Virus record (IMG/VR): IMGVR_UViG_3300031565_000020
Span: 1-64,000 of that record
Length of the DNA: 64,000 nt
Strand: one strand, 5' to 3'
Source: a virus
In this document: positions 15,222 through 23,400 of the stretch, in pieces
Numbering within the stretch: position 1 is the first letter of the stretch
How the letters are laid out: every line of letters begins with the position of its first letter
Position numbers and translations under genes: made by a program
Notes under the pieces: generated by a model
The model's input: the letters and a program-made list of their open reading frames with translations, nothing else
Database searches by the model: none
Told to the model about the DNA's origin: nothing

Positions 15222-15614
15222 TTACGCAATTCTTTTGTCTTTTCTTGTGATTTTAGGCCCGCCGCCGTATACAGGATCAACTACGACTACGTTATAATCA
15301 TATTCCAAAATAACTTTGCCTAAAAATCTAATCTCGTCTTTTTTGCCAAGATTAATTCTAACTTCATCACAGAAAGTAGGGAGTTTTCTTTCTTCTTTTA
15401 AGGTATATTCATAACAATAATTCTTGCCTGAATCTCTTGTGTCAAAAAAACAAGTTTCTTTGTTAAGAAACAAAGACAAGAGGGTGTCTGACCAGTGATA
15501 AAATTTTGTTCCCTTTTTAAAAAGCTTCATCCCGGTACACTCTTCTGTCCATTTCATATCTTGTCCGTTGTATCTCGCACGATCACTCACAAGCACCATG
15601 TCACCCTTTTTCAT
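15222..15614 (-). CDS. Hypothetical protein, 130 aa
   Basis: This is the first gene of the leftward mini-operon. It begins MKKGDMVLVSDRARYNGQD, a beta-rich opening that could be an SH3-like or KOW-like fold, and ends with a basic tail. The ATG at 15614 follows TTAAAGGAGAACAAT; a longer frame that opens inside the promoter is rejected. It is read from the strong promoter at 15646-15674. Confidence 0.65.
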   Translation of the reverse strand: MKKGDMVLVSDRARYNGQDMKWTEECTGMKLFKKGTKFYHWSDTLLSLFLNKETCFFDTRDSGKNYCYEYTLKEERKLPTFCDEVRINLGKKDEIRFLGKVILEYDYNVVVVDPVYGGGPKITRKDKRIA

Positions 15615-15645
15615 ATTGTTCTCCTTTAAACACCTCACTATACTA

Positions 15646-15674
15646 AGTATAATACAGTTCTTTGTTTTTGTCAA
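15646..15674 (-). promoter_or_regulatory. Sigma-70-type promoter, third copy of the repeated cassette
   Basis: On the minus strand, TTGACA (15669-15674), 17 bp and TATACT (15646-15651) repeat the 4552 promoter exactly, including the bases that follow (TAGTATAGTGAGG against TAGTATAGTAAGG). Confidence 0.9.
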
Positions 15675-15714
15675 CAAGTTTTTATTAAATAATTAAAATT
15701 TATTTAAAATTTCC

Positions 15715-15782
15715 TTGACACAACTGTATACTTTTTTATACACTGTATACAAAATCATACACCAATTGTCAATATATTGACA
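15715..15782 (+). promoter_or_regulatory. Promoter and operator-like repeats before the scaffold gene
   Basis: TTGACA (15715-15720), 16 bp and TATACA (15737-15742) form a candidate promoter for the resumed virion operon. CTGTATAC occurs twice (15724-15731 and 15743-15750, 19 bp apart), one copy in the spacer and one just after the -10. A 16-base perfect palindrome TGTCAATATATTGACA (15767-15782) follows. The layout suggests a regulated promoter. Confidence 0.6.
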
Positions 15783-15811
15783 GGTGTTGAAATATCAACG
15801 GGTTGGAAAAT

Positions 15812-17293
15812 ATGTGTACAGAGTTTGAAAACATTACAAATACAAACTTTTCAGAAGATGGTGATAAAGATAGCAAAGCCGTAAAAGCCGCAAAGAATAA
15901 AATCTCAAACGGTATTATTGCAGGCAAAATTAAAAAGCCCGCAACGTGTAAAAAGTGCGGCAAAAACACAAAACTCGAAGCACACCATAACAAAGGGTAT
16001 GACGAAAAAAACCAAACTTCAATCATATGGCTTTGTCCTACTTGCCACGTAGCTGCACATAAGAAGCTTAACGCGTGTAAGAAAAAATCAAAAGACACAA
16101 TCAATCGTATTGATGTATTCAACAACATTAATGAATATATGATTGAACCTTTTATGATTGACCAGGAAACAGGCTTTTACAGTGGTGTTGCTGTTGTTAC
16201 AAATACTGGTATATTCAATTATAGAATTAATGGTAAAACAGTAAGAGAACTTAGAACGCCCGATGAGGTAGGCAGATCATCGAGCCTTGACTCACTGAAA
16301 ATGATACCGATTACAAATGAACATCCAAAGGAATTTGTAACATCTGAAAATGCACAAAAATTAAGTATTGGTATGTCAGGTGAGATTGTAAATTTTGATA
16401 ATACAGCTGTAAGTGTGCGCCTTACAATTACAGACAAAAAAGCGATTGAAGACATCAAAGCCGGCAAAGTGGCATTATCCTGTGGCTACAAAGCAACCAC
16501 AGTTGATAATGGTGGTGGTTTTGCATTTGGCAATAATAGGTATGATGTCGAGCAAACGGACATCATATACAATCACATTGCCCTGGTTGGTATGGGTCGT
16601 GCGGGTGATTTGGCAAGATTGAAATTCGATCGTGATGACGTAGGAATCAATGAAAGTACTATTAATAGTACTGATAATATAGAAACTAATGAAAAAGGAG
16701 CAATAAACATGGCTACTGAGTTACAAACATTGAGAATTGACGGCGTTGACTATTCAGTTGACAAAGACGTAATCAAAGAAGTCAACCGATTAAACAAAGA
16801 CAGCGTTGAAAAAGATACGATAATTGAAGCACTGAAAAAAGATAAAGATGTCTTACAGGCAAAAGCCGACACGCTTGACATTAAAGTCAAAGAGGCAGTT
16901 GAAATTATGAAAGCGGATGAAGGAAAATTCACTAATGAAGATGTGAAAGAAAGGATCGAATTATTCAAAATTGCCGACTCACTGAAAGTCGAATATACAG
17001 ACAATGACAATAATGGCGCGATTAAAAAATTAATAATTAAAACCAAAAACGATAAAATTAATCTTGATGCAAAATCGGATGATTATATCAATGCTGCGTT
17101 CGACATTCTCAAAGAAGACATCAAGAATGAACCGGCAAAAAAGAACGTACAAAAAGCGATGTTTGACAATATGCCAGGCGACAACGCTAGTAAAAAAGAT
17201 ACGCGAACAGCAAGAGAAAAATTTTGTGCTGACAATCAAGAGCGCGCTGAAAATTATAAAGGCGCTGTAAAAAATACAGGAGGTAACGCATAA
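15812..17293 (+). CDS. HNH-fused prohead protease/scaffold (DUF2213), 493 aa
   Basis: There are three parts. Residues 40-80 hold an HNH-type zinc finger (CKKCG, LEAHHNKGYDE, IIWLCPTCHVAAHK). Residues 95-290 match DUF2213, the putative prohead protease found before capsid genes (VFEY-like TGIFNYRINGKTVRELRTPDEV, ITNEHP, VALSCGY, YNHIALV). Residues 300-493 are a helical scaffold-like region. The protease would mature the capsid in the prohead. No start codon lies between the HNH and DUF2213 parts, so the fusion looks real. Start ATG 15812 or TTG 15803; both have weak ribosome sites. A nested start at 16709 may give free scaffold. Confidence 0.8.
   Translation: MCTEFENITNTNFSEDGDKDSKAVKAAKNKISNGIIAGKIKKPATCKKCGKNTKLEAHHNKGYDEKNQTSIIWLCPTCHVAAHKKLNACKKKSKDTINRIDVFNNINEYMIEPFMIDQETGFYSGVAVVTNTGIFNYRINGKTVRELRTPDEVGRSSSLDSLKMIPITNEHPKEFVTSENAQKLSIGMSGEIVNFDNTAVSVRLTITDKKAIEDIKAGKVALSCGYKATTVDNGGGFAFGNNRYDVEQTDIIYNHIALVGMGRAGDLARLKFDRDDVGINESTINSTDNIETNEKGAINMATELQTLRIDGVDYSVDKDVIKEVNRLNKDSVEKDTIIEALKKDKDVLQAKADTLDIKVKEAVEIMKADEGKFTNEDVKERIELFKIADSLKVEYTDNDNNGAIKKLIIKTKNDKINLDAKSDDYINAAFDILKEDIKNEPAKKNVQKAMFDNMPGDNASKKDTRTAREKFCADNQERAENYKGAVKNTGGNA
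16709..17293 (+). CDS. Nested in-frame scaffold protein (internal start), 194 aa
   Basis: An internal ATG at 16709, in frame with the protease, has a far better ribosome site (AAAAAGGAGCAATAAAC) than the main start. The product, MATELQTLRIDGVDYS onward, is mostly coiled helix with KEVNRLNKDSVEKDTIIEALKKDKD, as expected of a scaffold. The arrangement matches lambda C/Nu3, where scaffold is made from an internal start of the protease gene. The expression itself is inferred. Confidence 0.6.
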   Translation: MATELQTLRIDGVDYSVDKDVIKEVNRLNKDSVEKDTIIEALKKDKDVLQAKADTLDIKVKEAVEIMKADEGKFTNEDVKERIELFKIADSLKVEYTDNDNNGAIKKLIIKTKNDKINLDAKSDDYINAAFDILKEDIKNEPAKKNVQKAMFDNMPGDNASKKDTRTAREKFCADNQERAENYKGAVKNTGGNA

Positions 17294-18087
17294 TGGCTCA
17301 ATATGGAAATATGGAAATTGCAATTCCAGGTCTGCTCGATAGTTATTACCCGTTTTTCAAATCAACACGATGTGCAAAACAAGATATTCAGTATGGCAAA
17401 CCTGTAATGGGTTATCTGGATGATGTTACAAACGGTTATAATTATGCGTTAGATACTTCAAAAATAGTTTGGGACGCTGATTTTGTAACCAGCAACTTAA
17501 TAGATATTGTGGTAAATGGTGTAACAATAACACAAGTTCCTTTCAACACGGATCATGATACCACAATGGATGATGTTGTTACACAGGTAACAGCAAAGTC
17601 TATTACAGACAGTGTGTTGGGTGTTGTTACGTTCAAGGCTGCCCTGGACGCTACTGATGCCAATAACAGAACCTTATACATCCGGACAACAGGTCTTGAT
17701 TCTACTGTAACCGAAGCTGTTACAGCCGGTGCAACACAAGCGACCGGTACAATTACAACACAATCCGATCAAGTACTAATCGGCGGGGCCGTTTTTCTAC
17801 AAAGAGAAGTTGCTGCGAGCACTGGGGCAAAATACTATGTTAATGACGATATCACAGTAATTGAACAGGGTAGAATTTGGATGTATGCCAATTCTGCAAC
17901 TGGTGACGGTATAGCATATATTGATAATGCTGGGGCCGACAAAGGCAACTTTGCAAATGCGGCAGGCGATACGGTTAACACTGTATTCAGGTCGTTAAAA
18001 ATAACCAATGCAGATACTACCGATGATCTTGCGCTTGTTGAATTTTTCGGTATCAAAAAAATAAATGCTGTACTGGCATGGGTATAA
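17293..18087 (+). CDS. Probable capsid cement/decoration protein, 264 aa
   Basis: It overlaps the protease stop (TAATG) and precedes the major capsid gene, where structural cement proteins (DUF2190/Gp24-like) usually lie. The opening, GLLDSYYPFFKSTRCAKQDIQYGKPVMGY, resembles these, and the rest is Thr/Ala/Gly-rich beta structure (TTGLDSTVTEAVTAGATQ). The C-terminus VEFFGIKK also fits a beta-rich shell protein. The assignment rests on order and composition. Confidence 0.65.
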   Translation: MAQYGNMEIAIPGLLDSYYPFFKSTRCAKQDIQYGKPVMGYLDDVTNGYNYALDTSKIVWDADFVTSNLIDIVVNGVTITQVPFNTDHDTTMDDVVTQVTAKSITDSVLGVVTFKAALDATDANNRTLYIRTTGLDSTVTEAVTAGATQATGTITTQSDQVLIGGAVFLQREVAASTGAKYYVNDDITVIEQGRIWMYANSATGDGIAYIDNAGADKGNFANAAGDTVNTVFRSLKITNADTTDDLALVEFFGIKKINAVLAWV

Positions 18088-18097
18088 GGAGTAACAA

Positions 18098-19114
18098 ATG
18101 AGAGAACAACGAGTAACAAAAACAGATATTGAAACGTATAAAAACGACAATGCCGAACGTGTTGACCATTTGGCGGCCGTGTATGGCTGGTATGACGATG
18201 AAACGGGTAGAGTAGATTCTAATCTATCAGCCTTTTTTCTGCGAGAGCTTGAAAGTATTGAGGCTCAAAGTTATGATACAAAATTTAAATTAATTAAATA
18301 CTTAGATCATTTTCCTACCGACTACTCAGACGACGAAGGGGCGGAGACACTTACTTATCGCGTATTCACAGAAACCGGTACAGCAAAAATTATTGCTGAT
18401 TATGGCGACGATGTGCCACGAGTAGACCTGTATGGCGAAGAAGTAAGCAAGAAAGTGTATTCACTAGGAAATATGTTCACTTATACTGATAGAGAGGTGC
18501 GCCGTGCACGAATGGCGGGAAAACCACTCGAACAGCGTAGAGCAAACGCCGCACGCAGGGCAGTTGAGCAAGAATGTAATACTATTGCATACACAGGTAA
18601 TGCTACATATAACATACCAGGATTTATTAATAACGCCAATATTTCAGAATACACTATTCCTAATGGTGTAGGAGGAAATGAAGAGTGGAACACGAAAACA
18701 CCAGACGAAATTATTGCGGATCTTTCAGGAATTGCAACAAGTATTATAGATGGTACAAACGGTGTAGAAGAGCCAGACACAATGTTGTTGCCTATTGAGC
18801 AATTTAATTATCTGAATAATACACGTATGACCGGCGGTAGTGACATAAATATTATGCAATATTTTTTGACTACCAACGGGCACATTAAGTATGTCGATTG
18901 GGTAACCGAGTTAAAAGGCGCAGGTGCTGGTGGATCTGATAGAATGATGGTATATGCAAAAGATCGAGAAAAATTAGTCTTTAAAGCGCCTATGGAGTAC
19001 CGACAGTTAGCACCGGAAAGACGGGGTTACGGTACAGAAATTCTAACTGAAAAAAGAATTGCTGGCGTAACTATCTATTACCCGCAATCGGTCGCGTTTG
19101 CTGACAATATCTAA
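18098..19114 (+). CDS. Major capsid protein (DUF2184 family), 338 aa
   Basis: This HK97-fold shell protein of the DUF2184 type has FFLRELESIEAQSYDTKF near residue 45, the VYSLGNMFTYTDREVRRARMAG block near 125, RANAARRAVEQECNTIAYTG, LLPIEQFNYL, then a C-terminal APMEYRQLAPERRGYGTEI and GVTIYYPQSVAF. The position after protease and cement genes is canonical. The ATG follows AAGGAGTAACAA. Confidence 0.92.
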   Translation: MREQRVTKTDIETYKNDNAERVDHLAAVYGWYDDETGRVDSNLSAFFLRELESIEAQSYDTKFKLIKYLDHFPTDYSDDEGAETLTYRVFTETGTAKIIADYGDDVPRVDLYGEEVSKKVYSLGNMFTYTDREVRRARMAGKPLEQRRANAARRAVEQECNTIAYTGNATYNIPGFINNANISEYTIPNGVGGNEEWNTKTPDEIIADLSGIATSIIDGTNGVEEPDTMLLPIEQFNYLNNTRMTGGSDINIMQYFLTTNGHIKYVDWVTELKGAGAGGSDRMMVYAKDREKLVFKAPMEYRQLAPERRGYGTEILTEKRIAGVTIYYPQSVAFADNI

Positions 19115-19138
19115 CACTACACTATATAGGAGGTAAAA

Positions 19139-19702
19139 ATGAATATATTAATTAAAAATAATGAAAAACGACAAATAACAATACCTGGAAGTACAGGGCA
19201 GAAAAAAACAGCCCTGTCGCCTGGTTATAATGAATTATCTATTGATGTGTGGCTTACACACAAAGATTGCAAAGCAATCAAATATAAACTCGATAATAAA
19301 TTACTGGAAGTTGAATTCAAAGAAAACAGCGAATCTAAAAAACATACAAAAAAAATACATGAATTAAAAACAAGACTTGGTGAACACAAAGCCGCACTCG
19401 AAAAAACAAACAAAGCAATTCTAAAAGAAACTGTTGAGGCTAAAATTGCAATTCTTGTGACAGAAAAAAAAGAGACTGAAAAAAATGTTGAAGAATTGAA
19501 CAACCAATTAGCCGAAACACAGGTTGCAGAAATAGCCACGCGAGGCGATTTTAATCTACTTTCCCACGAAGAAAAAGAGAACGTTATCAATAACACATAT
19601 AACGTGAAAGTGCTGGAAAAATGGAAAGCTGATGACGGCAGAGCCGAGATTAGAAATTTAATTTTGGATCAAATGAAAAAAATTAAGAAAAATAAAAAAT
19701 AA
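19139..19702 (+). CDS. Coiled-coil protein next to capsid gene, 187 aa
   Basis: After a short beta-rich head (LIKNNEKRQITIPGSTGQKK), residues 65-145 form a Lys/Glu-rich coiled coil. AGGAGGTAAAA precedes the ATG. It lies between the capsid and DUF4054 genes and so probably acts in head assembly or the head vertex. No family is recognised. Confidence 0.65.
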   Translation: MNILIKNNEKRQITIPGSTGQKKTALSPGYNELSIDVWLTHKDCKAIKYKLDNKLLEVEFKENSESKKHTKKIHELKTRLGEHKAALEKTNKAILKETVEAKIAILVTEKKETEKNVEELNNQLAETQVAEIATRGDFNLLSHEEKENVINNTYNVKVLEKWKADDGRAEIRNLILDQMKKIKKNKK

Positions 19703-19713
19703 GAGAATAAATT

Positions 19714-20103
19714 ATGAGTCTTACAATTGAGCAAACACTTGATAGCATTGCACCACAACTAGCAGCAGATACTGAAAAAGCAAACCATATCACATTTGCT
19801 ATACAGCAGACTAATCTTACAAAGTTTGGTGACAATTATAATCTTGCTGTTGCCCTGCGTGCGGCTCACTCTCTTACTCTGAAAGATATACAAAATGGAA
19901 TAGGTGCAGGCACAGGTGGAAAGATCATTTCAAAAAGGGAAGGTGATTTGGCTGTTAATTTTGCGGCTACTCGTTTTGTAAGTGACGGAGATCCATACCT
20001 TAATCAAACAGCATACGGTACGCAACTACTATCACTAATTAATAGTACAATCATGTCTGTTAGTTTGACTGGTTTAGGTTTGTTCAATACAGGGGGCGTG
20101 TAA
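19714..20103 (+). CDS. Head completion/adaptor protein (DUF4054-like), 129 aa
   Basis: The helical pattern with YNLAVALRAAHSLTL in the middle is typical of DUF4054 adaptors (A..L.AH.L) that sit below the portal. It lies after the capsid gene and before the neck genes, as in related myophages. The stop and the next ATG are adjacent. Confidence 0.75.
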   Translation: MSLTIEQTLDSIAPQLAADTEKANHITFAIQQTNLTKFGDNYNLAVALRAAHSLTLKDIQNGIGAGTGGKIISKREGDLAVNFAATRFVSDGDPYLNQTAYGTQLLSLINSTIMSVSLTGLGLFNTGGV

Positions 20104-20454
20104 ATGGCTATTGCATACATGACATCCGTTAATATATCAGAATATGACAAAAATATTACTAATGAAGCGTGGGAATTCAAAGAGGTTTTGTCCGCTCCCG
20201 GTACAGGAAGTAGTGTACTGATACCCGTTAATGTAGATAATATTGGTATACAATTAACTATTCTTCCAAATGCTGCTGCAAAAGTACAGGTGACAAACGA
20301 CACAGTTGCAGCTGTACTAAATGACACAGCTACTTGGATAGACTGGGAATTAGGTGAAATTGGATTGACCGGAATTGATACTATATATGCTGTAACAGCA
20401 ATTAGACATGTGTGTACACTAATAGAATCTACAATGACAGTGAGGGCGCAATAA
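20104..20454 (+). CDS. Virion-operon protein, 116 aa
   Basis: This small beta-rich protein (GSSVLIPVNVDNIGIQL, AAKVQVTNDTVAAVL) starts directly after the DUF4054-like gene stop. The order suggests a head or neck structural component. I cannot name a family. Confidence 0.6.
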   Translation: MAIAYMTSVNISEYDKNITNEAWEFKEVLSAPGTGSSVLIPVNVDNIGIQLTILPNAAAKVQVTNDTVAAVLNDTATWIDWELGEIGLTGIDTIYAVTAIRHVCTLIESTMTVRAQ

Positions 20455-21198
20455 ATGGGAGTCTCGAAAACGAATAAGGATGTGTCACAGCAATCAAGTG
20501 TTGATAATTTTTTTCAATATACAGGTATACGCGAATTGAAAAACGATATCACATTAACCACACAGGTTCAAAAAGATGATACCATTATTAATGTATCTTC
20601 CGGGCATGGTTTTGTTATTGGTGATATATTGACAATTTGGGAAGATACCCGTTTTGAACAAACGGAAGTGATCCTTGTTACTGTTGATGCAATAACAATA
20701 ACTATACCAAGTGCAAGTGTTTTTAGTGTTGCAGGCGCGCGCGTGGTACGTGGAAATAGTAATCTTAATGTAGATGGGAGTGTAACGCCTGTTTCAGTGC
20801 TGTTTAAAACGTACAACTCTTTTGTGCCAATCGATATATCAAAAACTGTAATTCTTATGTCACACAGTGCAGCAGCAGATGATTCGAAATTTGGCGGGAT
20901 CACTGCACTAATCAACGGTATATATTTTAGGAAAGAAGATGGTGTTCGCACAAACTTTGGTAACTACCGGAAAAATATAGATTTTAAAGGGTTCGGTGCA
21001 ACAGTGGCGTACACAGACAAAGCCGGCGGCGGTATATATGCAACAGAAATTACATTTGATTTTGTGACAATTTTCGGGCGTGAACTGCGCTTAAACACAA
21101 GACTTGAAGAATTTATTTGCGGGGTGATACGCGACGACCTAAGCGGATTATCTGGACTCAAAGTTGTATTAACAGGCTCTTTCACGGAGGGTGAATAG
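20455..21198 (+). CDS. Virion-operon protein, 247 aa
   Basis: This beta-rich protein of unknown family includes the short block SSGHGFVIGDILTIWED, which resembles beta-barrel segments of virion proteins. It is directly joined to both neighbours. It is probably a structural component of the head-to-tail region (inference from position). Confidence 0.6.
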   Translation: MGVSKTNKDVSQQSSVDNFFQYTGIRELKNDITLTTQVQKDDTIINVSSGHGFVIGDILTIWEDTRFEQTEVILVTVDAITITIPSASVFSVAGARVVRGNSNLNVDGSVTPVSVLFKTYNSFVPIDISKTVILMSHSAAADDSKFGGITALINGIYFRKEDGVRTNFGNYRKNIDFKGFGATVAYTDKAGGGIYATEITFDFVTIFGRELRLNTRLEEFICGVIRDDLSGLSGLKVVLTGSFTEGE

Positions 21199-22050
21199 AT
21201 GGGATTGGATACATATTACAAAGATATTACAAGTGATGATTACATTGTAGAAATTAATAAAGGTAATGTTGCCGGTCATTATCATATACGAAAGTTTTTT
21301 GAAAATCCTGATTTTGGTACAACCACGGAAGACATGTGGAATTATCCCGGATCGGGAGCCGGTGTATACACATACACTGCCTATGCTGGTGCTGATTACT
21401 ACATTGCGAGTAGCAATGATAGTGATACACAAGAAATTATTATAGGTCTTTTTGATACTGATTTCAATCTGCACGGACACACTTTGACACTTACAGGGCG
21501 GACACCCGTAAAAATAGTTAGTGGTACAACGTTATGGACGAGAGCTTTTCGGATTGTGAATAATTCAAATACACCTTTTCTCGGCAACATCGCATTAACG
21601 GAAGGAAATGCGTTTACGCTGGGTGTACCGAATGTAACTACCTCAGTAAGAGCGTATGTCAAATTAGGCCCCCTTGAAAATCAAACACTAATGTGTCATA
21701 TGTCGACACCCGCTAATTATTACGCGTATCTAACAAATATAAAAATTGATACACTACGAAAAGTAGCCGCACAAATTAACGTACGTCTTTATATACGAAA
21801 ATACGGAAAAGTATTTACAACACAGGATAGCACCGGATATGTTACATCTGGTACGTCTGCAACACAATACTCAATTAACACCACTGGACTTATTGCGCCG
21901 AAGAGCGACATAAAAATTGATGCTATCAGTGATGCCGCAAGTATGGCGGTAACAGGTAGCTACGATGTTACTTTCATTCGTTCCGATTTGGTTAATCGTT
22001 ATAATATTTTTGATGGTAGTGATCCTAATTTTATACAGGGCTCTCAATAA
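21199..22050 (+). CDS. Virion-operon protein, 283 aa
   Basis: This beta-rich protein is rich in Thr, Tyr and Asn (VYTYTAYAGADYYIASSNDSD), with no recognised domain. It lies between neck-region genes and overlaps the next gene by one base (TAATG). It is probably structural. Confidence 0.6.
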   Translation: MGLDTYYKDITSDDYIVEINKGNVAGHYHIRKFFENPDFGTTTEDMWNYPGSGAGVYTYTAYAGADYYIASSNDSDTQEIIIGLFDTDFNLHGHTLTLTGRTPVKIVSGTTLWTRAFRIVNNSNTPFLGNIALTEGNAFTLGVPNVTTSVRAYVKLGPLENQTLMCHMSTPANYYAYLTNIKIDTLRKVAAQINVRLYIRKYGKVFTTQDSTGYVTSGTSATQYSINTTGLIAPKSDIKIDAISDAASMAVTGSYDVTFIRSDLVNRYNIFDGSDPNFIQGSQ

Positions 22051-22520
22051 TGACTACTACTAATTACAGACTCATAATTAAGGATCGAGGTTGGAACGAA
22101 ATAAAAAAAGAACATAAACGGCTTGACGGTGTCAAAATCGAGGTTGGCCTATTTAATGATGGTGGTGGGGACACGCCAGAAGATAATATTGCTATGCGCG
22201 GCGCTGTACACGAGTACGGCACAACAAACATACCCCAAAGACCCTTTATGCGAAAAGCAATGTTGGGTAAAAATAAAAAAGAATTACAACACTTTATAAG
22301 TGTTATCTATACACAATATGTTAAAAAAAAGCAAACACTATCTTTATTTTTAAAAAAAATAGGTGTGTTTCATGAATCACAGATAAAAAACAGTATAAAA
22401 AACGGAAGGTACAAGAAACTAAGTCCCATTACTATTAGACGCAAGCTTAGTAGTAAACCACTCATAGATACAGGTGAAATGCTAAACAGTGTTGAATACA
22501 GAATAAAGATGAGGTTATAG
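22050..22520 (+). CDS. Neck / tail completion protein (HK97 gp10 / Mu G-like), 156 aa
   Basis: The diagnostic block is AVHEYGTTNIPQRPFMRKAM near residue 52, which defines the virion morphogenesis family that joins head and tail. The basic C-terminal part ends with IDTGEMLNSVEYRI, also typical (LIDTG.L..S). Its neighbour is the head closure gene. Confidence 0.82.
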   Translation: MTTTNYRLIIKDRGWNEIKKEHKRLDGVKIEVGLFNDGGGDTPEDNIAMRGAVHEYGTTNIPQRPFMRKAMLGKNKKELQHFISVIYTQYVKKKQTLSLFLKKIGVFHESQIKNSIKNGRYKKLSPITIRRKLSSKPLIDTGEMLNSVEYRIKMRL

Positions 22521-22521
22521 C

Positions 22522-22872
22522 ATGTCAATATTTTTTCCGCAAACATGGTCAAAAACACAATATACGGCTGGAAGTTATGTCAATGGAAAATGGGTAGAAG
22601 GCACGCCGACTGTATCGGCTCTTATAGCAGACATACAGCCGATATCAGGCAAAGAACTAGATACATTAACTATTGGTGATAGAAATATTGGAAAGATAAA
22701 AGTATACACCAGTGAGGCACTTATAATAATGAATGAGGGTACATACCAATCAGGGGACCGGGTAACATGGAACGGTGAAATATATGAACTTATTGGAAAA
22801 CAAGAAAGAAATGGTGGCTTAATTATGCATACTAAATATATTGGAGAATTGAGAAAAAATGACAATCGATGA
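22522..22872 (+). CDS. Head closure / head-tail joining protein, 116 aa
   Basis: This small beta-barrel protein contains VSALIADIQPISGKELDTL, GKIKVYTSEALIIMNEG and GDRVTWNGEIYELIGKQE, the order seen in SPP1 gp16-like stoppers and head-tail joining proteins. It overlaps the tail terminator gene by 14 nt. Confidence 0.75.
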   Translation: MSIFFPQTWSKTQYTAGSYVNGKWVEGTPTVSALIADIQPISGKELDTLTIGDRNIGKIKVYTSEALIIMNEGTYQSGDRVTWNGEIYELIGKQERNGGLIMHTKYIGELRKNDNR

Positions 22873-23380
22873 AATGTACACATTTATACGGTCATGGATC
22901 AATCAAATTCTTAACACCCAATACAGTCTAAGTATACCTGTTATTTTTTCAAATGAAAATGCAGCACGGCCACCATTGCCATATTTTGTTATACACCGTC
23001 CGCCAATTTCAAATATACAATTGCCAGGTGAGAATTATTGTCCGTGGCAATTCACAAACGAACAAACAGACACCGGTAATGTAGAATATAGCACCAACTA
23101 TCAAGCTTCTATTTCACTAGAAGAAGTGGGGGGTGATGACGGGCAAACATTACAATACTTAACTTTGTCACGAAAACAAGATGATATATTGCAATTATGG
23201 AAAAACAACAAAATAACACTACTCAGTCAGACGGCTATTGCAGATATATCCGATATTACTGAGAATGTAATTGAAAAACGTGCGGTAATGGACATTACTG
23301 TAATTTATAATGTACAAACTAGCTACGATCCGGGGTATATCGGTACTGTCGAATTTTCCGGAACTATTTCACTAAACTAA
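22859..23380 (+). CDS. Tail terminator / neck protein (LIC_12616 family), 173 aa
   Basis: IRSWINQIL near the N-terminus, then RPPLPYFVIHRP and Q-rich strands match the LIC_12616 family of phage neck terminators, which cap the tail tube and sheath at the head end. It precedes the sheath gene, as expected. Confidence 0.75.
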   Translation: MTIDEMYTFIRSWINQILNTQYSLSIPVIFSNENAARPPLPYFVIHRPPISNIQLPGENYCPWQFTNEQTDTGNVEYSTNYQASISLEEVGGDDGQTLQYLTLSRKQDDILQLWKNNKITLLSQTAIADISDITENVIEKRAVMDITVIYNVQTSYDPGYIGTVEFSGTISLN

Positions 23381-23400
23381 AATAAAAGGAGCGAATTCAA

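Noticed and set aside
15803-15811. TTG start for the protease gene
   Set aside because: The ATG nine bases later is preferred; neither has a strong ribosome site, so the choice is tentative.
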